Positions 1-40,920 of a stretch of 64,000 bases of DNA are shown piece by piece. Source of the stretch: Siphonodentalium dalli (Eukaryota > Mollusca > Scaphopoda > Gadilida > Siphonodentaliidae); contig CP136063.1 of the NCBI GenBank assembly GCA_032622095.1, positions 120,610,723 to 120,674,722 of the forward strand, given 5' to 3'. Under the pieces are notes generated by a model. That model was not told where the DNA came from, did not search any database, and worked only from the letters and a program-made list of their open reading frames with translations. The position numbers were made by a program, and so were the translations under genes. The stretch's first letter is position 1; every line of letters begins with the position of its first letter.

Positions 1-1089
1 AATCAATATCTAATAACTCTGAGCTTTGTTTGATGGGTTCCTCGACTCGAATCAAATATTTTTTACCCCCAAAGCCAAAGAAATAGTAATATAGGACCCT
101 CTGATCGGATTGTTGTTGTTGGAATCTGTTGAGATGGGGACCCTCTTTACGGGTTGAGTACCTTTAAGCGCAATAATAATATTCCTTATTGCGCTTAAGC
201 CCAATAAGAGATTCCTTATTGCGCTTGGGCAAAAAAAATAATAACCGTGTTTAGGGTTTCCCTACCTACCCTAGAAAAAGGTGCCTACCCCTGCCTACCC
301 AAAACTTTTTATTGGACTAGACACAGATAACTTCTTTTTTTTTTCAGTGGGAAGGGCATCGAAACGTACCTTATCCATTTTCAAACCTCTCCTATAAATT
401 TTTTTGAAGTTTTATTGGTCTAGTGCTCTGACTAATTCAAGTGCAATTAGATCTCCCCGTATATGGCTTCCCATATACCCATAGGGATTCCTTATTGCGC
501 TTAAGCTCAATTATTTATTAAATGTGAATTTGGCATCCCATATGGCTATGGATGCTTGGGATGCCAAATTATTTATTAAATGTCAATTTGGCTTCCCATA
601 GGATGCTGAACTGTATTGACAAATTTAGTTAATAATTGTTTGGTGATTTTCTGGTGCTTACCTGATTGGCATTTCATACCGATCTAAGGTGACTTGGCTA
701 AACAATTTGGATTATTCATTTCATCCTGCATGATCACACACTGTTAACCAAGAAAAAAACATGTAGCCCACATGCAAGGAAGGTACGTGACTCTCAAGAT
801 ATTATACACTGGTATGTCTCTCCAGCAATTACTTCACACATCTGGAATGGTTGCTAATTAGGCCATTCATGAATCAGAATGATATCTATTGTGTAGACAC
901 ACTGCAGAAAGTCCTTATCCCTTAATGGGTTTGAGATAATGAAGGTGAAGTGATACACAGCTAATTTCACAGGTTTTAGAGTAAGTTATATAAGGTCTGC
1001 AGAAGTTCATTTTGAGTGTGAGGGTTTAATTATTTTTTGTAGTAAAGGTCAGAGTACCCATATATTACATAAACCCATTATATACTATT
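1..1089. other. Intergenic, no gene recognised
   Basis: AT-rich. The phrase ATTCCTTATTGCGCTTAAG or close variants recurs near 180, 210 and 486, and GGCATCCCATA or close variants recur near 530-600, pointing to degraded repeat DNA. No coding signal was seen on either strand. Confidence 0.5.
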
Positions 1090-1968
1090 CAGTGTTAAAA
1101 ATATACATGTGTGTTTGTGTATATATATACTTTATAGAATCGAAAACGGCTGCACCGATCGAGACCAAACTTCCCATCTAAGGGTAAAAACCCACGGGAA
1201 TGGTCGTCGCAGCGTTTTGGAGAAGCTCCGAGCACCCGTTCTCCACTCTCATTCACAAAAACGGCACTGTGGGTTTAATCGCGTTGATAGTCAAAGAGCG
1301 TTCGTATCCGCAGTGTCGTTCATAAAGAGCATAGTATGCGTGTAATGTGATTCTTACGTCTGTGTCCGGGCGTGAGCGTATGTATCCAGACATGAGCGTG
1401 TTGTGTGATTCTTACATACTTAGGGCTTCCTAGGAACGGGGGAGATTTTCATCGGGTCAGTTTTTCCGCCCGAGGTGATCTTCACCTTGAAACGGGTACA
1501 CACAAATGATATATATGTGTGTGTCCTTTATAGACTCGAACCGATTGAGCTCAAACTTGCTACCTACGGGAAGTGTCATGGACGGGTTAAATTGTGACCC
1601 CGACCTGACCTTGACCTTGAAAATGATCAATTCAAGGTCAAATTGAAAAACAAAAAATTAAATTAAAAAATTAATTCACAATTAACTCATTGAAAAACAA
1701 AAAATTAAATTAAAAAACCTACAAGAAGTGTCATGGACGGGTTAAATTGTGACCCTGACCTTGACCTTGAAAATGATCAATTCAAGGTCAAATCGGGTCA
1801 AATTGAAAAACAAAAAATTAAATAAAAAAATTAATTCACAATTAACTCATTGAAAAAAAAAATTAAATTAAAAAATTAATTAAAAAAATTAATTAAAACA
1901 ATTAATTAAAGAAATTAAAAATTGTCATGTTTCTGACGATTGCCGCCAGTGGCGGGCTAACCTGCTAG
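1090..1968 (+). mobile_element. Helitron-like non-autonomous element (left end uncertain)
   Basis: The right end has the Helitron signature: a GC-rich hairpin (CCGCC-AGT-GGCGG, 1943-1955) followed by CTAG at 1965-1968 and a host T. The left part has a TG-rich tract and a phrase on TTTATAGA-TCGAA that occurs twice (near 1130 and 1530), so the element may be nested or duplicated. Inside, about 150 bp containing GTCATGGACGGGTTAAATTG is tandemly duplicated (from about 1565 and 1722). The same phrase and GACCTTGACCTTGA occur in the Helitron at 57017-58046, so the two are related. No Rep/helicase coding sequence is present. Confidence 0.55.
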
Positions 1969-2097
1969 TATAATATAAAGAGCGTGTGTCTATGATATAA
2001 AGAGCGTTTATACTCTTATTGCCTTGATTATCTCCCGTCATTTTTCTCCTTTTGAGAAGAAAGGAGATTCCATTTTCCCACACAACAAAAACATCCT

Positions 2098-2550
2098 GGG
2101 GACTTTAAATCATTTGTAACACGTGTAATACCCATCTACGAGCGGTCTCTCTGGTATCTCAGAAATAATGTAACACTTGTAATGCTTTGTAACATGTAGC
2201 TACACTGAGACGGTAGAAATAAAATAGGCTGCGGTTTTCTACTGGGACTTTAAATCATTTGTAACTTTTGTAATACCCATCTACGAGCAGTCTCTCTGGT
2301 ATCTCAGAAATAATGTAACACTTGTAATGCTTTGTAACATTTCGCTACACTGAGACGGTATAAATAAAATAGGCTGCGGTATTCTACTGGGACTTTTAAT
2401 CATTTGTAACATTTGTAACACTTGTAACACCCATCTATGAGGGGTCTCTCTGGTATCTCAGAAAATATTGTAACAATTGTAACGCTTTGTAACATGTCGC
2501 TATACGTTGAGACGGTAGGAATAAAATATGCTGCAGTTTTCTACTGGGAC
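2098..2550. repeat. Three-copy tandem repeat, unit about 150 bp
   Basis: Units begin GGGACTTTAAATCATTTG or a close variant near 2099, 2243 and 2389, with the next start near 2545. Each contains ATCTACGAGCGGTCTCTCTG-like and GTAACACTTGTAATGCTT-like sequence. No open frame of interest. Confidence 0.75.
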
Positions 2551-2559
2551 TTTAATTGA

Positions 2560-2960
2560 GCAAGGATTTCAATTTTTTTTTAAAAGAGTTATGTCCCTGA
2601 CCCGACCCCTATTTGACGCAGTGACCCCATTTGAACAAATCTGAACACCAGTCACCCAAGGACCCTCCATACCAAATATTAGCTAAATTGCCCCAATGGT
2701 TCTTGACAAGAAGTCGTTCTAAGAATTACCATGGAGGAATAGAGCTATGGCCATGGTTTCGCAACTATCTGACTTGGAGACCTCATTTTAACAAATCTGA
2801 TTAACAGTTACCTAGGGAACATCCACAAAAAATATGAATCCATTCGGTCCTATGGAACTTTAGAGGAAGATGTTCAAAGAATTGTTGATGGACGGACAGG
2901 CGGCGGACGAGAAGTGATGACTATAGCTCCACCAGAGACTTCGTCTCAGGTGAGCTAAAA
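2560..2960 (+). repeat. Pearl-like dispersed repeat, family A
   Basis: Shares AGAGTTATGTCCCTG, CCCCATTTGAACAAAT, GGACGGAC/GGCGGACGA and a right end CTTCGTCTCAGGTGAGC with the copy at 28125-28790. Core units are about 150 bp and are followed by the GGAC-rich microsatellite. The layout resembles pearl elements of bivalves. Confidence 0.6.
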
Positions 2961-3916
2961 AGCAGAGAATAATGTTCGGAATATATGTAAAAAAAAATTT
3001 ACCAAATTTGGTTGCCATTTTGGAAGCTATCTTGAGCAATTTGGTCTATAAACACCGCAGTTTGACACATTTAAGAGAGACCAAAACAATAAACACCTTT
3101 CATACCAAAGATAGCTACATTTTACTTGAAAAAAAATGGTCCAAACCTGAGAAGTGATTTTTTGCCAATATTTATGTCAAATTTGTGAGAGAATAATCCT
3201 ATATTTCCAGTGATGTCAGTAGTGACAATAGTAAGAAGTAACCACGGTGCATCCGACATTTAGTATTCAATGTATAGAAAGCAGAATAGCCAATTGTATA
3301 CATCAACCACAACTTGTAAGCGATTGAAGGGCACGCTGGGGCAATATCTATCATTTTCCATATTTTGACAGCCATTTTGAGCCAAAATAACAATTTTGGT
3401 TCCAATGAGTTGGAATATTCATAGGTAATGATATGCCTCACTTACATTAGAAAGTTCAGTTCGTTTCTTGTTGAAATATGACCAGAATCCCAATTGTGAT
3501 TTTTTTGTGAAATTTTATATCGCATTAAGTAAAATCGTATTTTTGAGGGATGTGAAGGGGTTAGGACCCCAATAATAAATTATTATACAAAATAGAGTCA
3601 CATTTCTCAACCAGTTCCAAACAGCATAAACTGATCTAGAAGAAATAAGTGAAAACACGTCATATTTTCAATTTCCGGTGGGGAGTTTCAATTTTGCCCT
3701 ATGAAAGTGTCATTATGTCTTAGCTTCAAGAAAATATATACATTTGTATACATTTTACAAGAGACCCCATCTAAAATTTGCATCAAACTGAAAAACGGTG
3801 GCCATGATGTCTGCCATCTTGTCTGGAGTATGCATGGTCACTTTTTTTCTTGTTAACATTGTTTGCTTAAATGTTGAAGAACATAATAAGGAACAAAATA
3901 GGGTAAAGTTAAGTCC

Positions 3917-3950
<34 letters not shown>

Positions 3951-5892
3951 GTGTACCCCTATTAGCTCCCGACTATATCTTATGTTAAGCACTGCTGGTC
4001 TGTACGCAGGAGGCATAACACCTCATAGTTCAATGGTAACACTTGTGTATAAATCAGTGGTGCTTTCTCATGGACATTACGATGCGGTTCAGAATTTCTC
4101 GGTGGCTTTTCAGCTTCAAACTTGATCCAGTTTGAACGAGTTCACATATTTTGCTTGAAGGGTGCTGCATATTCAGGGCCTACCTGTCCACTGCTGGACC
4201 GATGTCGTTACTGGCCTGCTGGGAACATACCCACTTCAAGTTAGTATCGAGTGAAATATCTACATAGAGCTAGATGTCTCTGGAATCAACTGCCATGTGA
4301 ATGTAAGCTACGAATAGAAACTAATGAAACATATCCAAAATATCTAAAAAAAGTTTTTCATTTCTAAAGCCAGATATTTCTTTCATTGAATGATCCACAT
4401 AAATAAATAGATACTTGAATAGAGGGAAATTTTTTATTCTGTCATGATATCATTTTCCATGCTTAAAGCCTCAATCTATACCCTCTCCAGCCGGGTGTCT
4501 CCACTGATGAAACTCAATTTGGATAACTTTTAATTTAATTTAATTTAATTTAATTTAACTTGATTTAATTTAAAGCTTGAAAGTTGAATCTCCAATTCTC
4601 CACGTAAACATTACAAACTATTAACGCTCATCACAGAAGCACCTTTTTCCTACCAAATATTGATTGATGGTAGACTGAGATTGATACCACAGATCACACT
4701 GACATGCCCCCATGGTCCATACTGGCTGCCAAAGACCAGTGTGGATTATGGGTCCATGTCGGCAAAACAGGTCACAGCGTGAGACTTGAAAGTAAATCAA
4801 CCATATTTTACTCCGTTGAAACAAGTGAGAAATGACTATATACTCTGTTGATCCCCCCTCCCTTCCCACTCCCACCCCTGCCCCACCCCACATCCGCTGA
4901 CTGAGCTAATGCGGCTCCCATTTGTCAATACTGATCGAGACCCTAAAAGGGCTCAAAAATGCTGTTTGAGATTCCAAATGTTTTTTGTTGGCATTTTTGC
5001 TCTTAATATCTCTGATGATCAAACTTATACCTGTGTTAAAGTTGTGCAAGTCATGGCTTTCCATTGGTGATCACAATAGACAAATCCTGGACATCTACTC
5101 AGTCAGAGCTTACTAAAGTGCAGGGAATTGCCAACAGTGGACAGAAAAGAGAAGTTTCATTATGTTTTATCAATTTTATTGAACTGATTCTAAGTTATAA
5201 CTTAAGAATGAGTAATATGCATTTTAATGGGAACATGGAAAATAGTCAGTAATATATAGCCATGGCAACATGGCTTCTTGTTGCCATATAAACATAAATA
5301 ATTAATATCACAGATAAACATAAAAAGTTTCCCACAATAAATTATAGTCTTAAGCTTAAAACAATATGCCGTACAACCAGTTTAATGTACCAACCTAAAA
5401 TATTGGGAATTTGGATCAAAATCATGATTAAAATTGGAGCAAATGTGGGAGATTTACACAAAGGTTTGGGCTGAAAAGGAGCAGTTTGTACATTAACAAC
5501 TGCAATTGCCAAAAGTCTGTACAAGAAATGCAGGGGGTTGTAAATGGAAATTTAAATACGGAACACTAGTGACACTGAAGGTGTAATGTTACAGCCATGT
5601 TAGCAAATATTTCTAAAAGATCTTTAAATACTAAGTTCTCCAAACTAAGCTTAAATATTAAGCCTGTATGGATGTGACAGATCTATCAGAATATTGTGTC
5701 CTTCAATGCCACTAGGTCCACTAGCATTATTAAAGGTAGTGGCAGTGAGATTAAAACACTCAGCCGCACCAACATTTTAACAAAATACAAGAGAAAAACA
5801 ATGAATATGATTCTTAAATGTTAGTTTTTAGGTTATCGTGAGTGTTAATTTTCTCACAAAGTTTTATTTCCAACATCAAAGTAGAATTGTTA
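2961..5892. other. Intergenic, no gene recognised; G31 tract and AT microsatellite
   Basis: Contains a run of 31 G at 3919-3949 and a TTTAA-repeat microsatellite near 4535-4575. The short open frames here show no domain or codon signal I can support. Confidence 0.5.
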
Positions 5893-6108
5893 CAGTAATG
5901 CCCTAAATAATCGACTCCTTAACCACAGCAGAATTATGGGTCATTTTTCAGGAATTAGTCAGAAATATGACTTGTTGCCATTCATCGGAAAGTTCTCATT
6001 GAGAGTTTTCCGATGAATGGCATCAAGCCATATTTCCAACTAAATCCGGAAAAATTACCCATAATTCTGCTGTGGTTAAAGAGTTGAGTATTTAATAGGG
6101 CATTACTG
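5893..6108. mobile_element. Palindromic MITE, TA-type (copy 1)
   Basis: Near-perfect foldback of about 215 bp starting CAGTAATGCCC and ending GGGCATTACTG. The arms meet at GAAAGTTCTCATTGAGAGTT. It is preceded by TA. Other copies are at 7241, 26103, 35653, 36291, 45447 and 46883. TA target and CAGT ends suggest a Tc1/mariner-mobilised MITE; there is no coding capacity. Confidence 0.85.
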
Positions 6109-7240
6109 TTATGTCGGGATTTTAAAGATCAGGCTTCAAAATCTATTGATTTGGGCAAATTATCATTTTGCTGGAAATGTAGAAATCATAAGTTTATTTT
6201 TTAACACATAAAATTTCACTGCTGAATTGAAAAACTTAATGAAACTGTGACAGACTTGCTTAAATGCCAAATACATAAAAAATTTCAACATATTAAATCA
6301 AGTTCCTTTTAAAATATAATTTTATTTTTAAATATTCAGATCCTGGTCAAACAGGGTTAATTAAATAGTATTCTCTAATGAGGTGATGGTTACTTTATGT
6401 ATATACACAAAACAATGGAGGAAAACTAGATCTTCATATTCTGACAAAGTGCTAATAAAATTACTAAACAACTCACATACCGGTATTAGCATAATGCTTT
6501 ATCTGAAATCTGATACATGACGTAATATTATTACTGTTGTTGTTCTTATCATATGGATCATTTGTGGAATGAATCTGCTTGAACTAAAATTATTAAATTA
6601 AAGTAGAGCCTTAGATATTAATGTTGGAAAAGATAAAATAAGTTCTGATGTATTAAGGCCCGCCTGTTGGTCGTTGGTTAAGGAAAAGATTTATGCTGCG
6701 ATTTGTGGACAATCCTTCATTGATATTTTAATTACACGATGTGATTGAATTCATTCCCAGGTTCAATTGAATATTTCGATATGCCATTAATGGCTAGTCA
6801 GCATACTGTTTTTCATTGCTGACAACTTGTCTTGTTTTAAAGATAGATTTACAGAATGCCATTGTAATCACTTTAGATCTAATGTTCCTCCAAAAATCTG
6901 TACCGAAAGGGTCACTCCCATCAAAAATCTGTACCGAAAGGGTCACTCCCATCAAAAATCTGCACACTGGACACCAATGCGATATGAGTGTAAACTAGCA
7001 TTTTATACGCATATTGCAGTCATATCAGTGTAAAGCAGTTCCAATTATTCAATTTGGTCCAAATATCGTTACTAAATTTGGGTTTGTAAACATGAATATT
7101 TAACTTGATAGATCCAGGCACTCCTTCTTCGTTCTTCATGAACATCTGAGAACGAATTCTGCCTGGTACAAATAGAAAATAATAATTCTAGATGTTATTA
7201 GGCTGTGGTGAACTGGAAACGGAATCAAAATTGGTATATA

Positions 7241-7447
7241 CTGTAATGCCCCAAATAATCGACTCCTTAACCACAGCAGAATTATGGGTAACTTTTCAGG
7301 ATTTAGTCAGAAATATGGCTTGCTGCCATTCATCAGAAAGCTCTCACTGAGAGCTTTCCGATGAATGGCATCAAGCCATATTTCCGACTAAATCCTGAAA
7401 AGTTAATTCTGCTGTGGTTAAGGAGTCAATTAATTAGGGCATTACTG
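7241..7447. mobile_element. Palindromic MITE, TA-type (copy 2)
   Basis: Same foldback as at 5893-6108, preceded by TA at 7239-7240. The right arm lacks a few bases of the ACCCATAATT segment. Confidence 0.85.
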
Positions 7448-8179
7448 AGTTACAATTCATTTTGTCCAATTGCATGATCTGCAAGTTATTCATCTAAAAT
7501 AGAGTGTATTTAAGGTCTGAGACATAAAGGGAGATTTCCCATAGTCACAGCATAAATAGATATGTTGGCAATACACTCTCTCTAGACCAATATCCAGGAC
7601 AAAACCGCAGCAAAATTTAATTCATAAGCTCATTTGACAGTTTTAATACTGCAATATAAATATTTCTCATTTTAATGAATTCTTAGTTTCCCTTCATCTG
7701 ATCTTTGGTATTGCTTAATACAATATTCAATCTGATTTCCGAATATTAAGTATATCCAGTTGAGGGACGATGAATAATTGTAAGACACTAGTATTTAGCT
7801 ATATGCCTACTGACGTGTCACTGAGATCTCTGATGGCAATGACGCTTTTTCAATGGTGCCAGCACTATATTATGCATGTCATCTTAACAATTTCAATAGA
7901 CTTTTTAAGACAATAACATCGGGCAGCTATGCCGCTATATACACTCGAGATCTTCTGAACAAAAAAACAAACTCCATAGCAACGCAACATTAAATAAGCT
8001 CCATGGCAACAATAATGCCTTGGGGACAATCACACGCACATACACACAAACAAACATTCATATACCTCTAACAACCTCGCTCAAAAATAATGCAGCGTAA
8101 AAATGCTCAACAATTTTTCAGCATGGGGTTGTGAAATTAGAACGTTTAGGTCTTAACAATTAGTAACAAGGGTTGCAGA
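7448..8179. other. Intergenic, nothing recognised
   Basis: No supported gene, RNA gene or element. A short CA-rich stretch lies near 8030-8060. Confidence 0.4.
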
Positions 8180-9065
8180 TTGAAGATGGCGCTCGGCGAG
8201 TTTTTTTGCCCACAAGAGTGAATAAGTCTGACCAAGAATACTAAAAATAGAAAAACTACCATAACTCTGTACAGATCTGGTTTTCCAAATCTATCGTGAT
8301 ATTGTTGTGAAAGATACAGATACCAAATATGAATGGAATCAGTTGAGGTTTGTTCAAGTTATCACACTAATGATCACAATATGGCTTAAAATAGACACAC
8401 TAGGGGCCATAAATCAGGTAAAAAATATTGGAAAAACCTGGTTTTTGAACTCGATCAAGATATTGTTTTAAAGATACCTATAACAAATACGAAAGAACTA
8501 AGTTGATGTTTGTTCAAGTTACTGCGCTAACAGTCATGAAATTGCTAAAACTAGATAAACTAAAGGCCGTAACTCAGGTAAAAAGAATCAGACAAATCTG
8601 GTTTTCATATTCGATCGAGATATTGTTTTGAAAGTTCCAAATATAAAATATGAACGGAATTTGTTGACATTTGTTCCAAGTTATTGTGCTAATGGACATA
8701 AAATTGCTAAAAATCGACAATCTAAGGGCCGTAACCCAGGTGGAAAATACTGGACAAACCTGGTTTTCGATCACAATCGAGATATTGTTGTGAAAGATTC
8801 ATATACTCAATACGAATGAAATTGGTTTATGTTTGTTCAAGTTATCATGCTAACAGACATAATATTGCAAAAAATAGGAACAAGTGCTAAACTCTGGTTA
8901 GAAATTGCAGACCCGAGTTTTCTGTATGCATGCAGCTGTTGCACATGACAATAAACTAACATACCAAAATTTGTCAAATTCCATCAATAAACAGTAATGT
9001 TATATAGGTTTAGGGCCGATAACGCGTGCCCGGACACCCACCCACCAACCGTCCCTCGTCAAACT
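8180..9065 (+). repeat. Pearl-like dispersed repeat, family B, four to five ~160-bp cores
   Basis: CTGGTTTT followed by TCGATC.AGATATTGTT-like sequence recurs near 8278, 8438, 8598 and 8760. Each core ends with GGGCCATAA or a variant and AGGTAAAAA. The right end is CACCCACCCACCAACCGTCC-like. A diverged copy lies at 32100-32540 in intron 2 of PDE4. Confidence 0.65.
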
Positions 9066-9285
9066 ATTTTTGATAAAAATTGCGACTAATAAAACAAGAT
9101 TTTGAATAAAAAATGTTATATTCCATGCAGTTATTATTTCATATCAACCAGATTCTTCTCAGTGAATTGCACAATATTCGCATGAAATATTTCGTAACTC
9201 AGTGATTTGACAACACAATACTGGTCATATTAATACAGGTGAAAAATGGTCTATCTCTTTGTAAACATGTTTTATTTTATTTCAG

Positions 9286-9701
9286 GGATATAAAATATTA
9301 GATATGAATTGAAGACCCCTGTCTGGAAACACTTCTATAAATTAATATGATTATATATTTTGTGGTATAAACATGGGTGATCATTTAGCTAATGACCAAT
9401 AGTGGTTACTGTTAACAGAGACCAGAAATTTTATTGCGTATAATTTTGTCACACATAAACGTTAATTATAATCATTATTTCTTGTAACTATAGAATACAA
9501 TAATACAAATAATTAATCTGAGACATTTGACGTTCGGTGTGTAACAATGGGAGCACTCTAATAATTTCTATCACTATCGGACATCGCCTGAATGGTCTGT
9601 TCTAACAATAGAACAAATATAGAATAGAATAAAATCAATATTAATTGATAGAAGCGTTTTCGGACAGGGGTCTTCACTTCATATTTATTATTTGATACCC
9701 A
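9286..9701. mobile_element. Foldback MITE with ~50-bp inverted ends
   Basis: GAAGACCCCTGTC near 9312 is inverted as GACAGGGGTCTTC near 9663. The similarity extends on both sides (GGGATATAAAATATTAGATATG against the inverse of CATATTTATTATTTGATACCC). No clear target duplication. Confidence 0.6.
9684..9689 (-). terminator. Candidate poly(A) signal for PDE4
   Basis: AATAAA on the minus strand, about 1.1 kb beyond the stop codon and inside a foldback repeat. A second AATAAA is at 9430-9435, and an ATTAAA variant lies near 10340. No canonical signal was seen closer to the stop. Which one is used cannot be decided from sequence. Confidence 0.2.
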
Positions 9702-10791
9702 CGAAATTATTTCAAATTTGTTATATTAATATAGCCTGAGTAAATATAAGTTATTGAGTATATTGAAAATACATAATCTCTTTTTATACAATCAAGAGCA
9801 AAAGTCAACATGAGAAGAAACGGGATATGACACAGAATTGAGTCATGTTTTATGGACGTAGCAGGTTTTCAGCGATAACTAGCAGATAAATATCTGAGAC
9901 AGATAACAAACAAAGAGACCAAAATGCCATTTAAGAAACAAATTTTATGAAATTTCACTAACAAAACACATTTTATCAGGGAAATTGGCACAGAGAGGAA
10001 GAATACTTGAGGAAGTAGCTTTTGAGGACAGAATGTAAACTCTTATATGCATGTTTAATATGTTACAGAAATAGTTTACTTTTGATGTTAATATATATTG
10101 CAGCTAGTGTTTTATCAGCGGGATATATATTTTTGTTAAACTGTTAAAATTTTAAGTTTCAAATGAATATCTTGATTGTCCATTTCTTACCAATGATCAA
10201 ACTGATATCCTTGCTGAATAAAATAACAAGGGTATGGCCCTGCTTTTTTACTTATATCCGAAGCTGATACCAGAAGTATTAATGCAATAAAGATATTTTA
10301 AAAGTTAAAAAAGTCATTATTTCTTAAATTATTGTATGTTTTAATAGACACGTAATTTCAATGAAATGGACATAAACAGTGTATTGCAATAATGAAACGC
10401 ATATTAAGGATTGACCCTTTGGCAGTGAAGTAACAAGAAAATCAACTGATATGATTAGCAGCTGAGAAAATTGTTCAACTCATGACACACCTGACAATAC
10501 TGTTTTCTTGACAATTTGTCGTTCAACTGGTATCTTCATAAAAAGTTACAAAAATCAATCTAGCTTCTGGTGTTTTGAGAAACTATTTATAAACTTTATA
10601 CATATTTGGTAGTTTTCGTATTCGTTGAACCATTCATAATCATCCAATCACATCCCTGAGGAAACAGCAATAGACAGACCTTCACCATTCTGACAAGCTC
10701 CACCCATTTCTGTCAATCAATGGTAGTATGCTCAATCCAAAAAAGCAGAAGTTAAACCTGGGAGAAACAAAGTTTGTCTGCTCATTTTCGT

Positions 10792-38156
<27,365 letters not shown>

Positions 38157-38545
38157 AATCTCCACATGGAAATATATTCTGAACAAAATATCACAGTGAC
38201 AAGTCTCAAACAAGTTCAATACCGTCGATATCTACTGATCACTCAAAAACAAAAGCTAAAATTTCAGCCATTTCATGTGAATTATCAGCTATAGCTACTT
38301 TCTTAGAAAAACTAGTCCCAATTAGTCCTTTATAAGAAATTAAATAATAAAACACAGTCACAAATTTCCTTCCCAAGCACTTTCCTGAGAAGACCTATTA
38401 AAGAGCTGTTTGCTTAACAGTCAGTCTTGATAAAGTGCTTTGGGTACTGCAGTGCAGTGATGTATATCAGATAGATAAATCAATGTTATACACAGCCTAG
38501 CCAGGGGATGTGAGGACAACTAAAGAGACTGTGTGAAGTGTCTGT

Positions 38546-38555
38546 CTTATATAAG
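38546..38555 (-). promoter_or_regulatory. Putative TATA box of the PDE4 short-isoform promoter
   Basis: On the minus strand the sequence reads CTTATATAAG. A start site 25-30 nt downstream would fall near 38520 and give a 5' UTR of about 360 nt before the ATG at 38156. The motif is palindromic, so it does not itself fix direction; the downstream coding exon does. Confidence 0.45.
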
Positions 38556-38648
38556 GTCTCATCCAATACAACACAGCTGAGAGATACAAACTGCTAGATC
38601 CCCTGTCATGTGATCAAGTCAGAGAAAACTAATAGCTGAATGTATGCA

Positions 38649-38653
38649 CCAAT
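38649..38653 (-). promoter_or_regulatory. Putative inverted CCAAT box upstream of PDE4 exon 1
   Basis: CCAAT on the plus strand, ATTGG in the gene's direction, about 95 bp upstream of the TATA box. That is a usual distance for an NF-Y-type element. It is a short motif, significant only with its neighbours. Confidence 0.3.
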
Positions 38654-38698
38654 CAGGAAAGATCCGCTTCAATATGTGAATGAATTGAAGTTATCTTA

Positions 38699-38706
38699 TG
38701 ACGTAA
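38699..38706. promoter_or_regulatory. CRE-like site upstream of PDE4 exon 1
   Basis: TGACGTAA (TTACGTCA in the gene's direction), one base from the full CREB palindrome TGACGTCA, about 180 bp upstream of the predicted start. cAMP-inducible intronic promoters driving short PDE4 forms are known in mammals, so a CRE here fits a negative-feedback role. Binding is not shown. Confidence 0.4.
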
Positions 38707-39245
38707 ATTAACTGCGTTAATGATTCGGTCAGGCTGTATACTGTAGTGTGATCTGACACACATCTGTTTATACAAGTCACAACCTACAAACCCACAAACC
38801 TATTGTTCATTTGAAGCTTCCCAATGTAATTTTTATCTTTTAGTGAAGAAATGATAGCAACATTAACCCCTTTTACAGAATAGTCTGATTATTGTTGCAA
38901 ACTTTTAGCCAGGTTCTCATATCTAACAAATTTCATTTTTTTTTGCTATATCTCACATATTGTAATAGTTCATGGAATAAAAAATACAGTTTAAAATGAA
39001 ATTCAGCGAGGTTTCAATACTGAATTTCTCAAGTTATTAAGAAAACAGGAACATTATTCCTTATCAGAAAAAAGGATAATATGTTTTGGCTGTTCATGTG
39101 AGATGCATTTAAATAACAGTCGCTCCCCAAAGAATAATATTATCTTGACAGAGACCAGTCTGATGCATCAGATGCTTTGTGGTGCTAAGCATTTTTTAAA
39201 TGGTATCTCTCTGTTATAAAAGCATACAATGAAATGGGCTCCCTT

Positions 39246-39540
39246 ACCGAGCATGAAGGCTTAATAAGCCTTCAACAAGGATTCGCCAAGGATTCGAGTG
39301 CTTATGTCAATCACAATAAGCATTCGCTTAGGACTCGAGTGCTTATATCGATCACAGTAAGCACTCGCTTAGAACTCGAGTGCTTATATCGATCACAGTA
39401 AATTCTGTTTCGAGTGCTTATTTTGCCTGTAACATACTGGCCCATTGCATTGATTGAGATAAGGATTCATTTAAGTCTTCATTTGTAAGCATTCGAATCC
39501 TTCCTGAATGCTTACCGAGGGATTGTGATTTCGGTAAGGG
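39246..39540. mobile_element. Putative MITE with internal 51-bp repeats
   Basis: Ends CCCTTACCGAG and, inverted, TTTCGGTAAGGG. The interior has two to three copies of a unit with CTCGAGTGCTTATATCGATC and ACAGTAAGCACTCGCTTAG. No clear target duplication. Confidence 0.5.
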
Positions 39541-40732
39541 CTATATATTCTTCATTTCAAGTTACATAAAGCAAACAGCAGTAGAGAACTCCAAAAGATT
39601 TATTTGTATGGATTGTTTAGCTAAACGACTCTGAATGACATTTAACATTAAAACAAATTAATTTTCTCCAGTTTTAACAGTCATATGGTGAAACAGTACT
39701 GAAACACACTGTTTATGGGAAATAATCAAGGAGAAACATGTAATCAAACTTGATCTGATTACAAGATCATAGTCACGTAGAGTATACATATATAATGTGT
39801 AGGTAGACATATACAAAGAATGATAAGAATGAAATCATATCTGAGCTTGTACATGCACTGTTAATGAACTCAATTGCACTAATTGTCATCAATTTTAAAC
39901 CCTATTCCCCTCCCCAAACCCAGAAACGTACTTGTCAAATCACATAGTCACACCTGAAATATCATTCTTAAAAATGCCCATTCATTCATCGACCACAAGA
40001 AACTTACAAACCAACCACACATTTAAAATCACCGTGCGGTGAAGTTTTTTTCCAGCTTCCGATCAGGCCTATATTGTATCGTAGGTGATAAATCATTTAC
40101 AAAGTTAAACCCTGCCATGTCAGGCTACCTATGTCAAGTGATAAAAAACCTGAATGAAAAGGAAGAATTATGAATGAAATTGATGAACATTCACCATGAC
40201 TGGAGGCAATAAAGATGAAAGTGTTCGTGATGAACCCAAGTCAGATTAAATTGATTGCCATCTGATGTTTATATATTAAACAAGCTAGAATTGTACAGGT
40301 TAGAGACTACAAGAACCATTGTTTTGTGGCCGGAAAGTATAACTAATGCGATCCAAAGATAAAGCTGAATTTGTGGGGGGGGGGGGGGGGGGGGGGGTGA
40401 TGAAGTGGTACCAATATGTGGAAGTGGAATTTTTTTTAATGATCTTTATTGGGAACAGATTGGTTTACTGAAGTCATAAACATTAACACTTCGGTGACAA
40501 AAAGTCAATCTTTTTTCCTCCTGTCAATTGTGCATGAAAAGTCACGCTGCAGATTATATTGATATCTCTATACTCCCAAATTTTAATGCACATACATAAA
40601 TTTAATGCTCGAATAAGCCTGTTCATTTAATGTTCTTCCTACACTCTTGGAGCATCTGCATGGGGTTGTGATACTACTTTATCATGAAATCAGAATTGCT
40701 CTGCCATCATTCATCAATTTCACAAGGAAATG

Positions 40733-40920
40733 AGAGGCCGATCATAAACGGCAGATGTTTAACACATCTCTCCGTGATAGAAAATAGCTATGATCAGAAT
40801 CACAATCTATAGTTTTTATGTCGAATTATAGAGTTACTGTTATGAACTAAATTTGTATGGACAAGTGTACATAATAACACAAATTCTCAAATTATTGGAA
40901 TTTATGGGTCCTTTTGTGCC
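40733..40920. repeat. Dispersed repeat, second copy of 23077-23240
   Basis: Starts GAGAGGCCGATCATAAACGG and runs to TTATTGGAATTTATGGGTCC; about 75-80% similar by eye. Confidence 0.55.

Noticed and set aside
1109-1345. 78-codon frame near the left end
   Set aside because: Lies inside Helitron-like sequence with no recognisable domain.
38157-38219. Start of PDE4 exon 1 coding at 38219
   Set aside because: The codon there is TTG; the first ATG in frame is at 38156.
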